Program-made: the position numbers and the translations under genes
Part shown: positions 1 to 8,523 of the stretch, piece after piece
Layout: each line of letters opens with the position of its first letter
Numbering within the stretch: position 1 is the stretch's first letter
Notes under the pieces: model-generated
What the model saw: the letters and a program-made list of their open reading frames with translations, nothing else
Told to the model about the DNA's origin: nothing
Databases searched by the model: none
Origin: JBGAHD01 sp044226395
GTDB taxonomy: Bacteria > Pseudomonadota > Gammaproteobacteria > Xanthomonadales > Ahniellaceae
Assembly: GCA_044226395.1 (NCBI GenBank)
Contig: JBGAHD010000002.1
Coordinates: 434,001 to 498,000, forward strand
Length of the DNA stretch: 64,000 bases
Reading direction: 5' to 3'

Positions 1-1
1 A

Positions 2-3000
2 GCGCATCGTGTGGCCTACAACAAGGCCGCCGGGGCAGACGCCAGGGAACGATCACTGCGGTCCTATGTGCTTGGCCACTTCAAGAGCGAGCGAAACGAG
101 GTCACAGGCAGTGCCCGGCCCGTTGCGCTGCGCGATGCTTCAAGCTACTCGGTCATCCTTGGCGTATTTCGCAATGAAGGTTATGACCAGGCGGTGACAC
201 TGGCGCAAGTCTTCTGGATGAAGGATCTGCAGAGCCAGCCTGCTCGACTATTCGTGGCTTCGGAGCGCGAACTGGCAATTGCTGACGAATTTGCTGGCTT
301 CGGTAGCGACGTCGCTGCCCTGCGCAAGAAGCTGCGGGCTGTCGGCTGCCAGCTGTTCGACAGCTTTCCACCCTATGGCGCCTGGTTCCGACGCCGCTTC
401 GGAATCGAGCACGAGCAGGCACTGGAACTGTTTCACCAGACGGTCTCGATGAAGTCGGTGGGCAACCTCACCGACTTCGTGCGCGGCCACATGCTTGAGC
501 CTTTCGACGTGGACAGCCGAATCGAGGCATTGATTCGCCACTTCGACGACCTCGATCGGGCCCACCAGGCTGTGATGAAGGCCAAGCGGCAAGTCGACCT
601 GCTGAAGCCACTTGCTGATGACGGAGAGCGTCACCAGACACTTACAGCAGAGGTGCAGGGCTTGCGAGATGCTCGTGACTCGCTGCGTCCGTATTTCGCC
701 CGACTCAAAGTCGAGTTGCTCGACCGCCGCCTTGTTCTGCTCGCCGAGGACGCTGCTCGGCTGGACGGACAGATTCAGCGCCTTGATTCCCAGCGGGCAA
801 GCGAGAGTGTCGAGATCGGCCGATTGGAGCGGGCCTTGCGAGACAACGGTGGCGACCGTCTCGAGGAGCTGGCGGCGGACATACGTCGACTGGAGCAGGA
901 AAAGGGCCAGCGCCAAGCAAGGTCCGATCGGTTCAGGGAGCTGCTTGCGGGAGTCGAAGCGGAAGCGCCGGCCGACGAGGCTGGCTTCCTGGCGCAGCAA
1001 CAAACGATAGCGCAACGCGCCGAGGACCTGCGCGAGAAGCTTGTCGAACTGGGAAACACCGAGCGGGAGGAAGACTACGCCTTCCGCCAGGGCCGCGACG
1101 AGCACACCGGTCTGAGCGAAGAGATTGAGAGTCTCCAGAGGCGCAAGAGCAACATCGACACTACTCAGGTCAGGATCCGTGATGCGCTGTGTGCATCGCT
1201 GTCGATCGCTGAGAATGACCTTCCCTTCGCGGGTGAGCTTATCCAAGTGCGCGAGGACGAGCGTGAGTGGGAGGGTGCCGCCGAGCGACTGCTGCGCGGA
1301 TTCGGCTTGGCGTTGTTGGTGCCGGATGCACATTACAAGGCGGTGGCGGACTGGGTGGATCGCCAACATCTCGGCGCGCGGCTTGTGTTCTTCCATGTGC
1401 GCCCGCGCAAGGCGACCCAGCATGGCGGATTGCATCCGCAGTCGCTTGTGCGCAAGCTCATCGTCAAACAGGATTCGCCGCACTTCGAATGGCTGGAGCA
1501 CGAGCTTCGCCAGCGCTTTGACGTGGCTTGCTGCGAAACCGGCGAGCAGTTCCGACGTGAGACCCGCGCCATCACGCGGGCCGGCCAGATCAAGGACCCG
1601 AGCGGGCGTCACGAGAAGGACGACCGAAGCCGAATCGATGATCGTAGCCGTTACGTGCTCGGCTGGAGCAATGCAGACAAGATTCGTGCGCTAAGCGATC
1701 AGCGGAAGCGGCTGGAGGACAAGCTCGCGGTTCTCGCTCAGCAAGTCAGCCGGATTCAGAGTAGGCGTAAAGACCTGCAGGGCCGTCTGGAGACCCTCGC
1801 CAAACTGGAGGAGTTCACGCGCTTCGCGGACATCGACTGGATAAGCCTGACTCGACAGATTGCAGAACTTGCCGAGGAGCGAGCGCGGCTGGAAGCATCT
1901 TCCAATGCCCTGCAGGAGTTGGCGCGCCAGCTCAAGGCGGTACGAGAGCGACTAGACGAAGTAGAGGCCAAGCGAACCGAGGCGCTCGGCAGGCGAGGCG
2001 AGATCAGGAGCAAGTCCGAAGCAGCCAAGGCCGCGCGAGACCTGACCGGGTCTGTCTGGGACAGTGCCCCACTTACGCCGACGCAGAGCGAACGGCTTGA
2101 TGCTTGGCGCTCGCAAGCGCTTGGTGAGCACCAATTGTCGGTGGAGTCCTGCGACAACCGCGAGCAGGATGTACGCAAGTGGCTGCAGGAACGTATCGAT
2201 GCAGAAGACCAAAAGCTCAAGCGATTGAGCGAGAAGATCATCAAGGCCATGGTTAAGTTCAAGGACGAGTTCAAGGCAGAGACGGTCGAAATGGACGCGA
2301 GCCTAGCAGCGCTGTCGGAGTATTCAAGAATGCTCGCCGCTTTGGAAGCTGATGACCTGCCTCGCTTCGAAGCCCGCTTCAAAGAGCTTCTAAACGTCAA
2401 CACCATCAATGAGATTGCGAACTTCAACGCTCAGCTCGCGCGAGAGCGCGAGACGATAAGGGAGCGGGTCGACTTCATAAATCAGTCGCTGCAAGTCATC
2501 GACTACAACCCGGGTCGGTACATCAAGCTCGTAGCACAGCCAAGCCCGGACGCGGAGATCCGCGACTTTCAGCAGGACTTGCGTGCATGTACCGAGGGCG
2601 CAATGACGGGGGCCGTAGACGAGCAGTACTCGGAGGCAAAGTTCCTGCAGGTCAAGTCCATTGTCGACCGGTTTCGTGGCCGAGAGGGACTATCCGATGC
2701 TGACCGGCGGTGGACGGCCAAGGTCACCGATGTACGCAACTGGTTCCTGTTTTCCGCCAGCGAGCGATGGCACGCCGACGATGCGGAGCACGAGCACTAC
2801 TCAGACTCAGGCGGCAAGTCCGGCGGTCAGAAGGAGAAGCTGGCGTACACGGTGCTGGCGGCTAGTCTCGCCTACCAGTTCGGACTGGAGTGGGGAGCAG
2901 TTCGATCGCGTTCTTTCCGCTTTGTCGTGATCGATGAGGCGTTCGGGCGCGGATCGGACGAGTCTGCGCAGTACGGACTTCGCCTTTTCCAGCAGCTGAA

Positions 3001-3178
3001 TCTGCAGCTGTTGATCGTTACGCCGCTGCAGAAGATCCACATCATCGAGCCCTTCGTTGCAAGCGTCGGCTTCGTGCACAACGAAGGTGGGCGCGATTCC
3101 AAGCTGCGCTGCCTCTCGATCGAAGAGTATCGGACGCAGCGCGCCGAGGGCGCCTCAGATGGCGGCACGGGGCCATGA
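2..3178 (+). CDS. jetC: Wadjet SMC-like ATPase JetC (5'-truncated by the window edge)
   Basis: This is the condensin-like motor subunit of the Wadjet (JetABCD) system, which extrudes DNA loops on small circular DNA so that JetD can cut it. The reading frame is open to the window edge, so the N-terminal Walker A half lies upstream, as jetA and jetB should. About 1058 codons remain. Most of the middle is charged, heptad-like coiled coil. The C-terminal ATPase half is intact: an ABC signature (SGGKSGGQKEK) near codons 936-946 and a Walker B (FVVIDEAFGRGSDES) near codon 978 of this fragment. The stop overlaps the jetD start (ATGA), which supports one operon. Identification rests on the JetC-like head, the size and the jetD neighbour, and is strong. 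Confidence 0.92.
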   Translation, partial: AHRVAYNKAAGADARERSLRSYVLGHFKSERNEVTGSARPVALRDASSYSVILGVFRNEGYDQAVTLAQVFWMKDLQSQPARLFVASERELAIADEFAGFGSDVAALRKKLRAVGCQLFDSFPPYGAWFRRRFGIEHEQALELFHQTVSMKSVGNLTDFVRGHMLEPFDVDSRIEALIRHFDDLDRAHQAVMKAKRQVDLLKPLADDGERHQTLTAEVQGLRDARDSLRPYFARLKVELLDRRLVLLAEDAARLDGQIQRLDSQRASESVEIGRLERALRDNGGDRLEELAADIRRLEQEKGQRQARSDRFRELLAGVEAEAPADEAGFLAQQQTIAQRAEDLREKLVELGNTEREEDYAFRQGRDEHTGLSEEIESLQRRKSNIDTTQVRIRDALCASLSIAENDLPFAGELIQVREDEREWEGAAERLLRGFGLALLVPDAHYKAVADWVDRQHLGARLVFFHVRPRKATQHGGLHPQSLVRKLIVKQDSPHFEWLEHELRQRFDVACCETGEQFRRETRAITRAGQIKDPSGRHEKDDRSRIDDRSRYVLGWSNADKIRALSDQRKRLEDKLAVLAQQVSRIQSRRKDLQGRLETLAKLEEFTRFADIDWISLTRQIAELAEERARLEASSNALQELARQLKAVRERLDEVEAKRTEALGRRGEIRSKSEAAKAARDLTGSVWDSAPLTPTQSERLDAWRSQALGEHQLSVESCDNREQDVRKWLQERIDAEDQKLKRLSEKIIKAMVKFKDEFKAETVEMDASLAALSEYSRMLAALEADDLPRFEARFKELLNVNTINEIANFNAQLARERETIRERVDFINQSLQVIDYNPGRYIKLVAQPSPDAEIRDFQQDLRACTEGAMTGAVDEQYSEAKFLQVKSIVDRFRGREGLSDADRRWTAKVTDVRNWFLFSASERWHADDAEHEHYSDSGGKSGGQKEKLAYTVLAASLAYQFGLEWGAVRSRSFRFVVIDEAFGRGSDESAQYGLRLFQQLNLQLLIVTPLQKIHIIEPFVASVGFVHNEGGRDSKLRCLSIEEYRTQRAEGASDGGTGP

Positions 3179-4389
3179 ATTGGACTCTGTCTGCTGACCT
3201 TCGCGCTCAAGTCCAACGCAAGTGGGATCGAGGAGATCTGCTTCGCGCCACGGTTTCGGACGCCATCGCTTGGCCCCTCAAACTGACTTTGAGGGCGCCC
3301 AGTCCGGCAGAACTGGCCCATCATTTTGAGGCCGTCCGCGACTGGGTGGCCGGCCTGTCCAATACCCCGCACGTGAGGGTTGAGTGGGAGGAGTGGAACC
3401 ATCGCATCCAGGGTAAGCAGAAGATTCCCGCCGAGGCGTGGGTCGACACTCTGCAGAATGCCTTGGCGCTGATCGGAAGAGATCTGCAATCTCAGCGCTT
3501 CGCAGAAGCCTGGCGCGACACGGTAGTTAGGCAGCCAATGCTTCTTCCATGGATGCTGAAGCACCCTCTCAAGGCGCTTGAGCTGGCAGATCGATGGAGT
3601 CGCCTCCTCGCGGTCGTTGAGTGGCTGCAGGCGCACCCTCGGCCGAGTGTGTACCTGCGCCAGGTTGACGCACCGGGAGTGGACAGCAAGTTCATCGAAG
3701 CGCATCGGGGGGTGCTATCAGAGCTTTTCGAGCTTGCACTGACACCCGAGATGATTGACACGCAGGCTGCCGGCTCGTCCCAGTTCGCCCGCCGCTACGG
3801 CTTCCTCGAGAAGCCCATCCGAGTCCGATTTCGACTGTTGGACTCCACCCTCACGAGTCTCCCTGGATGTGAAGGTCGCCCGGACGTCACGCTCGATGCG
3901 ACGAGCTTCTCCAAGCTCTCTCTGCCGGTCGAGCATGTCTTCATCACCGAGAACGAGACCAACTTCCTGGCGTTTCCTTCGTTTTCAGCAGCCATCGTCA
4001 TCTTCGGCGCGGGCTACGGCTGGGACGCGCTGGCGCGCGCAGCCTGGCTTCAAACCGTCAACTTGAGCTACTGGGGCGACATCGATACCCACGGCTTTGC
4101 GATCCTAGACCAGCTTCGTGGCTACTTCCCGAACATGGTGTCGTTCCTCATGGACCGAGAGACCCTTCTCGCGCATCGATCGCATTGGGGAGAGGAACCC
4201 CAGCCGGTCCGTCACGACTTGCCGCGCCTGACCATAGAGGAAGCGACGGTCTACGACAGTCTGCGCTTCGACCGACTTCAGTCGAAGTTGCGGTTGGAAC
4301 AGGAACGGGTGAGCTACGTTTGGCTGAGCGAGCGCCTGAAAGATTCAGCGTCTCGGCAAGTCAGGGTTCCTGTATGCCCTCAAGCCTGA
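3175..4389 (+). CDS. jetD: Wadjet nuclease subunit JetD (DUF3322/DUF2220)
   Basis: JetD is the topoVI/TOPRIM-like nuclease that cleaves DNA in the Wadjet complex. This protein is 404 residues, a normal family length. The N-terminal half (about 1-230) is the DUF3322-like arm region. The C-terminal DUF2220/TOPRIM half carries the acidic metal site: E259 in ITENE, and D302 and D304 in GDIDTHGF. The start codon overlaps the jetC stop by four bases, so translation is probably coupled. The 3' end overlaps the next ORF by 16 bases. Catalytic residues look intact, so jetD itself is probably functional, provided the upstream genes are. Confidence 0.93.
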   Translation: MNWTLSADLRAQVQRKWDRGDLLRATVSDAIAWPLKLTLRAPSPAELAHHFEAVRDWVAGLSNTPHVRVEWEEWNHRIQGKQKIPAEAWVDTLQNALALIGRDLQSQRFAEAWRDTVVRQPMLLPWMLKHPLKALELADRWSRLLAVVEWLQAHPRPSVYLRQVDAPGVDSKFIEAHRGVLSELFELALTPEMIDTQAAGSSQFARRYGFLEKPIRVRFRLLDSTLTSLPGCEGRPDVTLDATSFSKLSLPVEHVFITENETNFLAFPSFSAAIVIFGAGYGWDALARAAWLQTVNLSYWGDIDTHGFAILDQLRGYFPNMVSFLMDRETLLAHRSHWGEEPQPVRHDLPRLTIEEATVYDSLRFDRLQSKLRLEQERVSYVWLSERLKDSASRQVRVPVCPQA

Positions 4390-4793
4390 CCTGGCTCGAC
4401 GACGATAGCGAAGCCCGCGAACGTAGCCATCGTTTGCTGGAGCGGCTCACGGAGAGCGAGACTCGCGACAAACTCGGAATCGGCTCGATCCGTGATGCGA
4501 TTGCTGACCAGCTGTTTCCCGGGACTTCGGTCATTCAGACACGGCTTCGATACATGCTGCTGATTCCGTGGCTCTACCTAGAGTTGGAGGATGGGCTTGA
4601 GTCGGGTACCAAGTTCCCCTCTTTCGCTCGCAGATTGGAGTTGGACCTCGTTCAAACTATGGCCTCCACGGGCGGGAAAGGCGTCTTCAGTCGCTCCGCT
4701 GGCGCCCAACTCCGGATCAGCCGCCGCTGCTCAAGTCGGTGTGGACCCTGTAGTCGGCAGGGATTGATGGCCATCTTTCGAGAATTGCCGTAA
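4374..4793 (+). pseudogene. DUF6361-type protein, truncated
   Basis: The start (MPSSLTWLD) overlaps the end of jetD by 16 bases, so the gene was added to the Wadjet operon. Residues 1 to about 112 look like the conserved N-terminus of DUF6361 proteins, including the stretch GIGSIRDAIADQLFPGTSVI. The family is typically several hundred residues long. After about position 4715 the sequence becomes Arg/Cys-rich and unlike the family, and it stops at 139 residues. The other frames downstream do not restore the family either, so this looks like truncation rather than one frameshift. The break lies just beside the leftward recombinase cassette. The biochemical role of DUF6361 is unknown to me. Confidence 0.72.
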
Positions 4794-4873
4794 CAGCGAA
4801 CGACTTCGGGCTGTCGTCATCTACCAGCTGAGGCACTTCCCGATTTTTCTCAGGGTCCGGCGCCCCTCGCACT

Positions 4874-5371
4874 TCAGGGACTCCTAATTGCTGCTCGCGC
4901 CATCCAAAAATTTGTCGGCCTTTGGCGCCGCTCGCCTGTGGCGGGCGAACCGAGCAGCGTGGTTCGCTGCGCTTCCCACATCACCGGCGGACTCACCGCG
5001 ATGCCGTTGAGCCGGGCTCCCTCGGGCAACGTGTCGCTGAGGATCGCGTCGACGATCTCTGGCGCGAGCAAGGTCAGGTTGATCATTCGCGCCACGTAGC
5101 TGATGTCGGTCTTCTCCTGCTGCGCCAGCGCACTCATCGACGGCCGCTCGCCGGATTCCAGAAGACGTAACCAGCGGTGCCCGCGAACCAAGGCGGTTTG
5201 GAGTGCTGTGCGCGCGCCAGTCGACGGGCGATGCGCCTCGCCGCTGGGCAAGGTCACCACCCGCCGACCCGATCGACGCCGAATCGCAATCGGGATGGTC
5301 ACAGTGACGTGACCGTCGCTGCGCGCCTCTTGTGTCACGTCACCGGCAATGGAGAGCGTGGGCTTCGTCAT
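4874..5371 (-). CDS. Recombinase-associated small protein, HTH-like
   Basis: This 165-residue protein is last in a four-gene leftward cassette; its start overlaps the stop of the recombinase gene by four bases. The central stretch (about residues 70-115: RGHRWLRLLESGERPSMSAL, then EKTDISYVARMINL) resembles a helix-turn-helix. I recall similar small proteins downstream of serine recombinases in other proteobacterial elements. It may help the recombinase bind DNA or set directionality, but that is inference from position. No catalytic motif is visible. The first 45 residues include a basic patch (RRRSGRR). Confidence 0.72.
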   Translation of the reverse strand: MTKPTLSIAGDVTQEARSDGHVTVTIPIAIRRRSGRRVVTLPSGEAHRPSTGARTALQTALVRGHRWLRLLESGERPSMSALAQQEKTDISYVARMINLTLLAPEIVDAILSDTLPEGARLNGIAVSPPVMWEAQRTTLLGSPATGERRQRPTNFWMARAAIRSP

Positions 5372-6702
5372 GCGGCGTGCTCCTGGGGTTCGAATTCCTG
5401 AGTGAGTGCATGTACGCCGGTGGCCCGCAGCCGGACCTCGATGCGGGTCGTCGACACCACCACCCGCTCGATCAACAGGTGCAGGATCCGAAGCTGCTCG
5501 GCCGGGAACAACTGATCCCAGATCGCCTCGATTTGAGTCATGGCCACCGTGACCTGAGCGGCGTCGAGCGTCGGGTCCAGCGCGACCGCTTGGGTCACGA
5601 CGTCAGCGACCAGTGCAGGCGCGCGCAGCACCTGCCGCACCTGAGTCAGCACGGCCGCTTCCAGCTCGTGCGCCGGCAGTCGCGGCATTTGTGCGGCCTT
5701 GACGCCTTCATGTGCCTCCCGCGTACTCACGTAGTAGCGATACCGGCGACCGCCCTTCTTGGTCGTATGCCAAGGCGTCAGCGCTCGACCGTCCTCCCCA
5801 ACGACGAGCCCCTTCAGCAAGAAGGTCACGCTGGCGCGGTTCGTGTTTCCCCGCTGCCGGCTGCTGGTGGCAAGCACCGCCTGGACCCCGTTCCATTCCT
5901 CGATGGACAGGATCGGCGGGTGGCTACCAGGGAACCACTGGTCTCGGTGCCGAAGCTCGCCCAGGTAGGTCCGGTTACTGAGCATCTTGTAGATCTGGCT
6001 CTTGTCGATCTTCCGACTGGGGAATTTGCGGCCCGCCTTGCTGACCCAGGGCTTGGTCTTGATTCCCTGAGCGGCCAACTCCTCCACCAGGCGGATCGCC
6101 GATCGCAGCGCCACGAACCGGCGAAACACCAGCCGCACGGCCTCGGCTTCCTTCGGGTTGATCACCAACCGGCGTTCCGCGACGTCATAGCCCAGGGGCG
6201 GCACGCCGTGCATCCAATACCCCTTCTTCTTGCTCGCCACAAACTTGTCGCGGATGCGCTCTGAGGTCACCTCGCGTTCGAACTGAGCGAACGACAGCAG
6301 GATGTTGAGCATCAGCCGACCCATGGAGTCGGTGGTGTTGAACTGCTGGGTCACGGAGACGAAGGAGACCCGGTGCCGGTCGAAGACCTCGACCATCCGA
6401 GAGAAGTCCTTGAGCGAGCGCGTGAGGCGATCGATCTTGTAGACCACGACGATGTCGACCTTGTCGGCCTCGATGTCGCGTAGCAGGCGCTTGAGCGCCG
6501 GTCGTTCCAAGGTGCCGCCCGAGAACGCGGGATCGTCGTAGTCATCGGCCACCGGAATCCAGCCCTCGCTGCGGCGACTGGTGATGAAGGCATGCCCGGC
6601 GTCGCGCTGGGCGTCGATGGAGGTATAGGCGAGATCCAGACCCTCGTCCGTGGACTTGCGGGTATAGACCGCGCAGCGGAAGCGGCGCTGCAGTTCGCTC
6701 AT
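5368..6702 (-). CDS. Large serine recombinase
   Basis: This is a site-specific recombinase of the resolvase/invertase superfamily, 444 residues. The resolvase catalytic domain spans about residues 9-155, with the nucleophile S17 in YTRKSTDEG and the conserved KIDRLTRS and FNTTDSMGRLMLN blocks. A recombinase DNA-binding domain follows (about 170-275). The zinc-ribbon position (about 300-345, GLVVGEDGRALTPWHTTKKG) has none of the usual cysteines. The start ATG at 6702 begins the conserved domain (MSELQRRFRCAVYTRKS) and overlaps the DUF2924 stop; the reading frame extends upstream of it but that extension is low-complexity Arg-rich and rejected. It probably mobilised the adjacent DNA; no attachment sites could be identified. 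Confidence 0.95.
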   Translation of the reverse strand: MSELQRRFRCAVYTRKSTDEGLDLAYTSIDAQRDAGHAFITSRRSEGWIPVADDYDDPAFSGGTLERPALKRLLRDIEADKVDIVVVYKIDRLTRSLKDFSRMVEVFDRHRVSFVSVTQQFNTTDSMGRLMLNILLSFAQFEREVTSERIRDKFVASKKKGYWMHGVPPLGYDVAERRLVINPKEAEAVRLVFRRFVALRSAIRLVEELAAQGIKTKPWVSKAGRKFPSRKIDKSQIYKMLSNRTYLGELRHRDQWFPGSHPPILSIEEWNGVQAVLATSSRQRGNTNRASVTFLLKGLVVGEDGRALTPWHTTKKGGRRYRYYVSTREAHEGVKAAQMPRLPAHELEAAVLTQVRQVLRAPALVADVVTQAVALDPTLDAAQVTVAMTQIEAIWDQLFPAEQLRILHLLIERVVVSTTRIEVRLRATGVHALTQEFEPQEHAA

Positions 6703-7136
6703 CGGGACCTCCGAAGGCCGAAGAAGACGGGACCTGACCAGCGCGTGCCGGTGATTTGCCGGGCAATCACCGACAGGCTGGCGTACACGGCGCCGGCGTA
6801 CTCGAACCGTCCGTCGCCTTGTACGACGACATGGTGCGTGCGCCCGTCGTACTCGCGGGTCAGCACGGTGCCGGGCACGATGGACAGGGACCTGCCTTTG
6901 GGAGCGCACTCAGCAAGCAAGGCTTCGATCCGCGCTGCGTTGCGGTCGAGCAGGTCCGGGTTGATCTGTCGATAGGCGACTTCTTGAAGCTTGTAGGCCA
7001 CGCGCCGTTCGACAAAGCGCCGGTGGGGCACCGGGGGATCCTGGCCAAACAGGCGGTGGTACTCGGCCTTGAGGTCAACCCAGGGTAGCGAGGGAAGCCG
7101 CGCAATCTGGGCGGCCAGGCGGGAGGGAGCGGTCAT
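6699..7136 (-). CDS. DUF2924 family protein
   Basis: A 145-residue protein of the DUF2924 family, which is regularly encoded next to serine recombinases. Family-like features are the helical N-terminus with LPWVDLKAEYHRLFGQ, the block RRFVERRVAYKLQEVAY, and the C-terminal GTVLTREYDGRTHHVVV plus IARQITGTRWSGPVFFGLR. Start and stop overlap both neighbours by four bases, so the whole cassette is one translational unit. The function is not known. The C-terminus looks like a small beta domain that could bind DNA, as a guess. Recognition of the family is firm. Confidence 0.9.
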   Translation of the reverse strand: MTAPSRLAAQIARLPSLPWVDLKAEYHRLFGQDPPVPHRRFVERRVAYKLQEVAYRQINPDLLDRNAARIEALLAECAPKGRSLSIVPGTVLTREYDGRTHHVVVQGDGRFEYAGAVYASLSVIARQITGTRWSGPVFFGLRRSR

Positions 7137-7351
7137 GGGGCCTCTGGACTTCCGTCAGTGGGGTCGCCATGAACGCTCTGCGGGGCCAGGAAGCCAAGTC
7201 CAACCGCGCTCTCAGGACAGAAGTTGTCCTTGGGGCGCAGCCGCAGGCGCACGAGCCCCTGGGCCACGATCATCGCAATCTCGGCACGAATCACCGCGGG
7301 CGGGAGATCGGCAATCGACGCGTGGGACGTCGCCGTGGGTTCAATCGGCAT
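7133..7351 (-). CDS. Small conserved protein leading the recombinase cassette
   Basis: A 72-residue protein that opens the leftward cassette and overlaps DUF2924 by four bases. It has a helical middle (PPAVIRAEIAMIVAQGLVRL) and a Pro/Ser-rich tail, with no signal peptide. I do not recognise a domain. Position and strict four-base overlaps through the cassette argue that it is translated. It may be a small regulator or cofactor of the recombinase; the sequence alone does not say. The 170 bases upstream of it would hold the cassette promoter, divergent from the HTH gene at 7525. Confidence 0.62.
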   Translation of the reverse strand: MPIEPTATSHASIADLPPAVIRAEIAMIVAQGLVRLRLRPKDNFCPESAVGLGFLAPQSVHGDPTDGSPEAP

Positions 7352-7524
7352 CGTGTGCTCCGTTGATGAAAACCATGGGGCACAGTGTCGAGTTGTGAAA
7401 GCAGCGCGGCTATCCCGAAGTTGCGTGCGCGTGAGGGCTCGTGCAAAACGATGGCTCGGAATAATGCTGGGAGCATCAGCAACAACGCGTCACCACTTGC
7501 GCTACCGTGTCGAATACCTTCGTC

Positions 7525-7965
7525 ATGGAGAATCCGCAAATGCCCAACCTTGCTGCGTTGCTGAAGATTGAAATCACCCGCCTCGCCCGCCGAGAACTTC
7601 GCGCGTCCCTGGCACAAAGCAAGCGGCTGCAGGCCCAGCATCGCAAACACATCGCGGCATTGCGCCGACAGATTGCCGCGCTGGAGAAGGGCCTCGCCAT
7701 GCTCGCGCGCCAGGCGAAGGCCAAGGCGCGCTTCACTGCGAATGCTGAGCCGCCCAAGGGTCGCTTTGTCGCGAAGGGACTCGTGTCGATGCGCAAACGC
7801 TTGGGCCTATCCGCGGCCGATCTGGGCAAGCTCGTCGGGGTCACCGGGCAGACGATCTACAATTGGGAAGCCAAGAAGGGAAGACCGCGTGCGGCGCAGG
7901 TGGAGAAGCTCAAGGAACTGAGAGGCATCGGTAAGCGCAAGGTATCGGTGTTGCTGGCTGCCTGA
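7525..7965 (+). CDS. Coiled coil plus XRE-like HTH protein
   Basis: A 146-residue DNA-binding protein. Residues about 15-65 are an Arg/Ala/Gln-rich coiled coil. The C-terminal part (about 82-140) is a helix-turn-helix: the stretch SMRKRLGLSAADLGKLVGVT followed by GQTIYNWEAKKGRPR reads as a classic XRE-type turn and recognition helix. A GTG six codons upstream is an alternative start; neither has a clear ribosome site. It is divergent from the recombinase cassette and could regulate it, but similar proteins are also scattered through genomes. No partner is evident. Confidence 0.82.
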   Translation: MENPQMPNLAALLKIEITRLARRELRASLAQSKRLQAQHRKHIAALRRQIAALEKGLAMLARQAKAKARFTANAEPPKGRFVAKGLVSMRKRLGLSAADLGKLVGVTGQTIYNWEAKKGRPRAAQVEKLKELRGIGKRKVSVLLAA

Positions 7966-8016
7966 TTCCGGCGGAGCATCGGCATCGACTTGAAGACTGT
8001 CGCCTGTCACTGCATC

Positions 8017-8523
8017 ATGTCGAAAGACGACTCGCGATTTGCGGTCGAAGCACGGCGCCTGCCGTGCCCTATGATCATGTCGCACCTCTGGGCGCTTGGT
8101 CCCTGGTTGTCCCCACTCGGGGCTCCTGGATCAACTCCTCATGCCCGGGGTGCTCTCTTGCACAAGCTTCTACGATTTCGCCGCGCCGCATTCTTGCGAC
8201 AGGGCGGCCATTGCTACTACTGCGATTGCCTGATGTGGGAACCCAACACCACCAACCAATGGCTCCCAGTCAATCAGCGAACACCATTGAATCGGTCGAC
8301 TGCGGAGCACCTCGTCGCCCGCCAAGATGGCGGGCGAGACGTTCGCGACAATATCGTCGCCGCGTGCTGGCAGTGCAATCAGGCGCGGCATCGTCGCGAG
8401 CGGCCGCCGGGGGCCCGGGCCTTCCTTGCGGAAGTCCGTAGCCGATTAACGCCTGATCCACGGGTCAAGCCTGGCGTCCACCTGAGGGGCGCCAGCTCTA
8501 GCGGCGTTCGAGTATTGCCCTGA
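8017..8523 (+). CDS. HNH endonuclease-like protein
   Basis: The C-terminal half carries an HNH-type zinc-binding module: CYYC near residue 60, the conserved STAEHLVARQDGGRDVRDN block with the catalytic-type His, and CWQCNQARH as the second Cys pair and the final His. HNH domains with this arrangement cut or nick DNA. The N-terminal 45 residues are not conserved-looking and the start is uncertain; TTG at 7990 and ATGs at 8071 and 8080 are alternatives. The 3' end overlaps the convergent exported-protein gene by 26 bases. No restriction or homing partner is adjacent. Confidence 0.75.
   Translation: MSKDDSRFAVEARRLPCPMIMSHLWALGPWLSPLGAPGSTPHARGALLHKLLRFRRAAFLRQGGHCYYCDCLMWEPNTTNQWLPVNQRTPLNRSTAEHLVARQDGGRDVRDNIVAACWQCNQARHRRERPPGARAFLAEVRSRLTPDPRVKPGVHLRGASSSGVRVLP

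Noticed and set aside
248..1612. A 454-codon minus-strand open frame
   Set aside because: Antisense to the jetC coiled-coil region; no ribosome site or domain.
5332..6264. A 310-codon plus-strand open frame
   Set aside because: Antisense to the serine recombinase, whose catalytic motifs are clear.
7525..7965. HTH gene as antitoxin of a toxin-antitoxin pair with the HNH gene
   Set aside because: The HNH gene starts about 50 bases later but has nuclease-type Cys/His motifs, not a toxin family I recognise, and the HTH protein resembles scattered orphan regulators. No support beyond adjacency.
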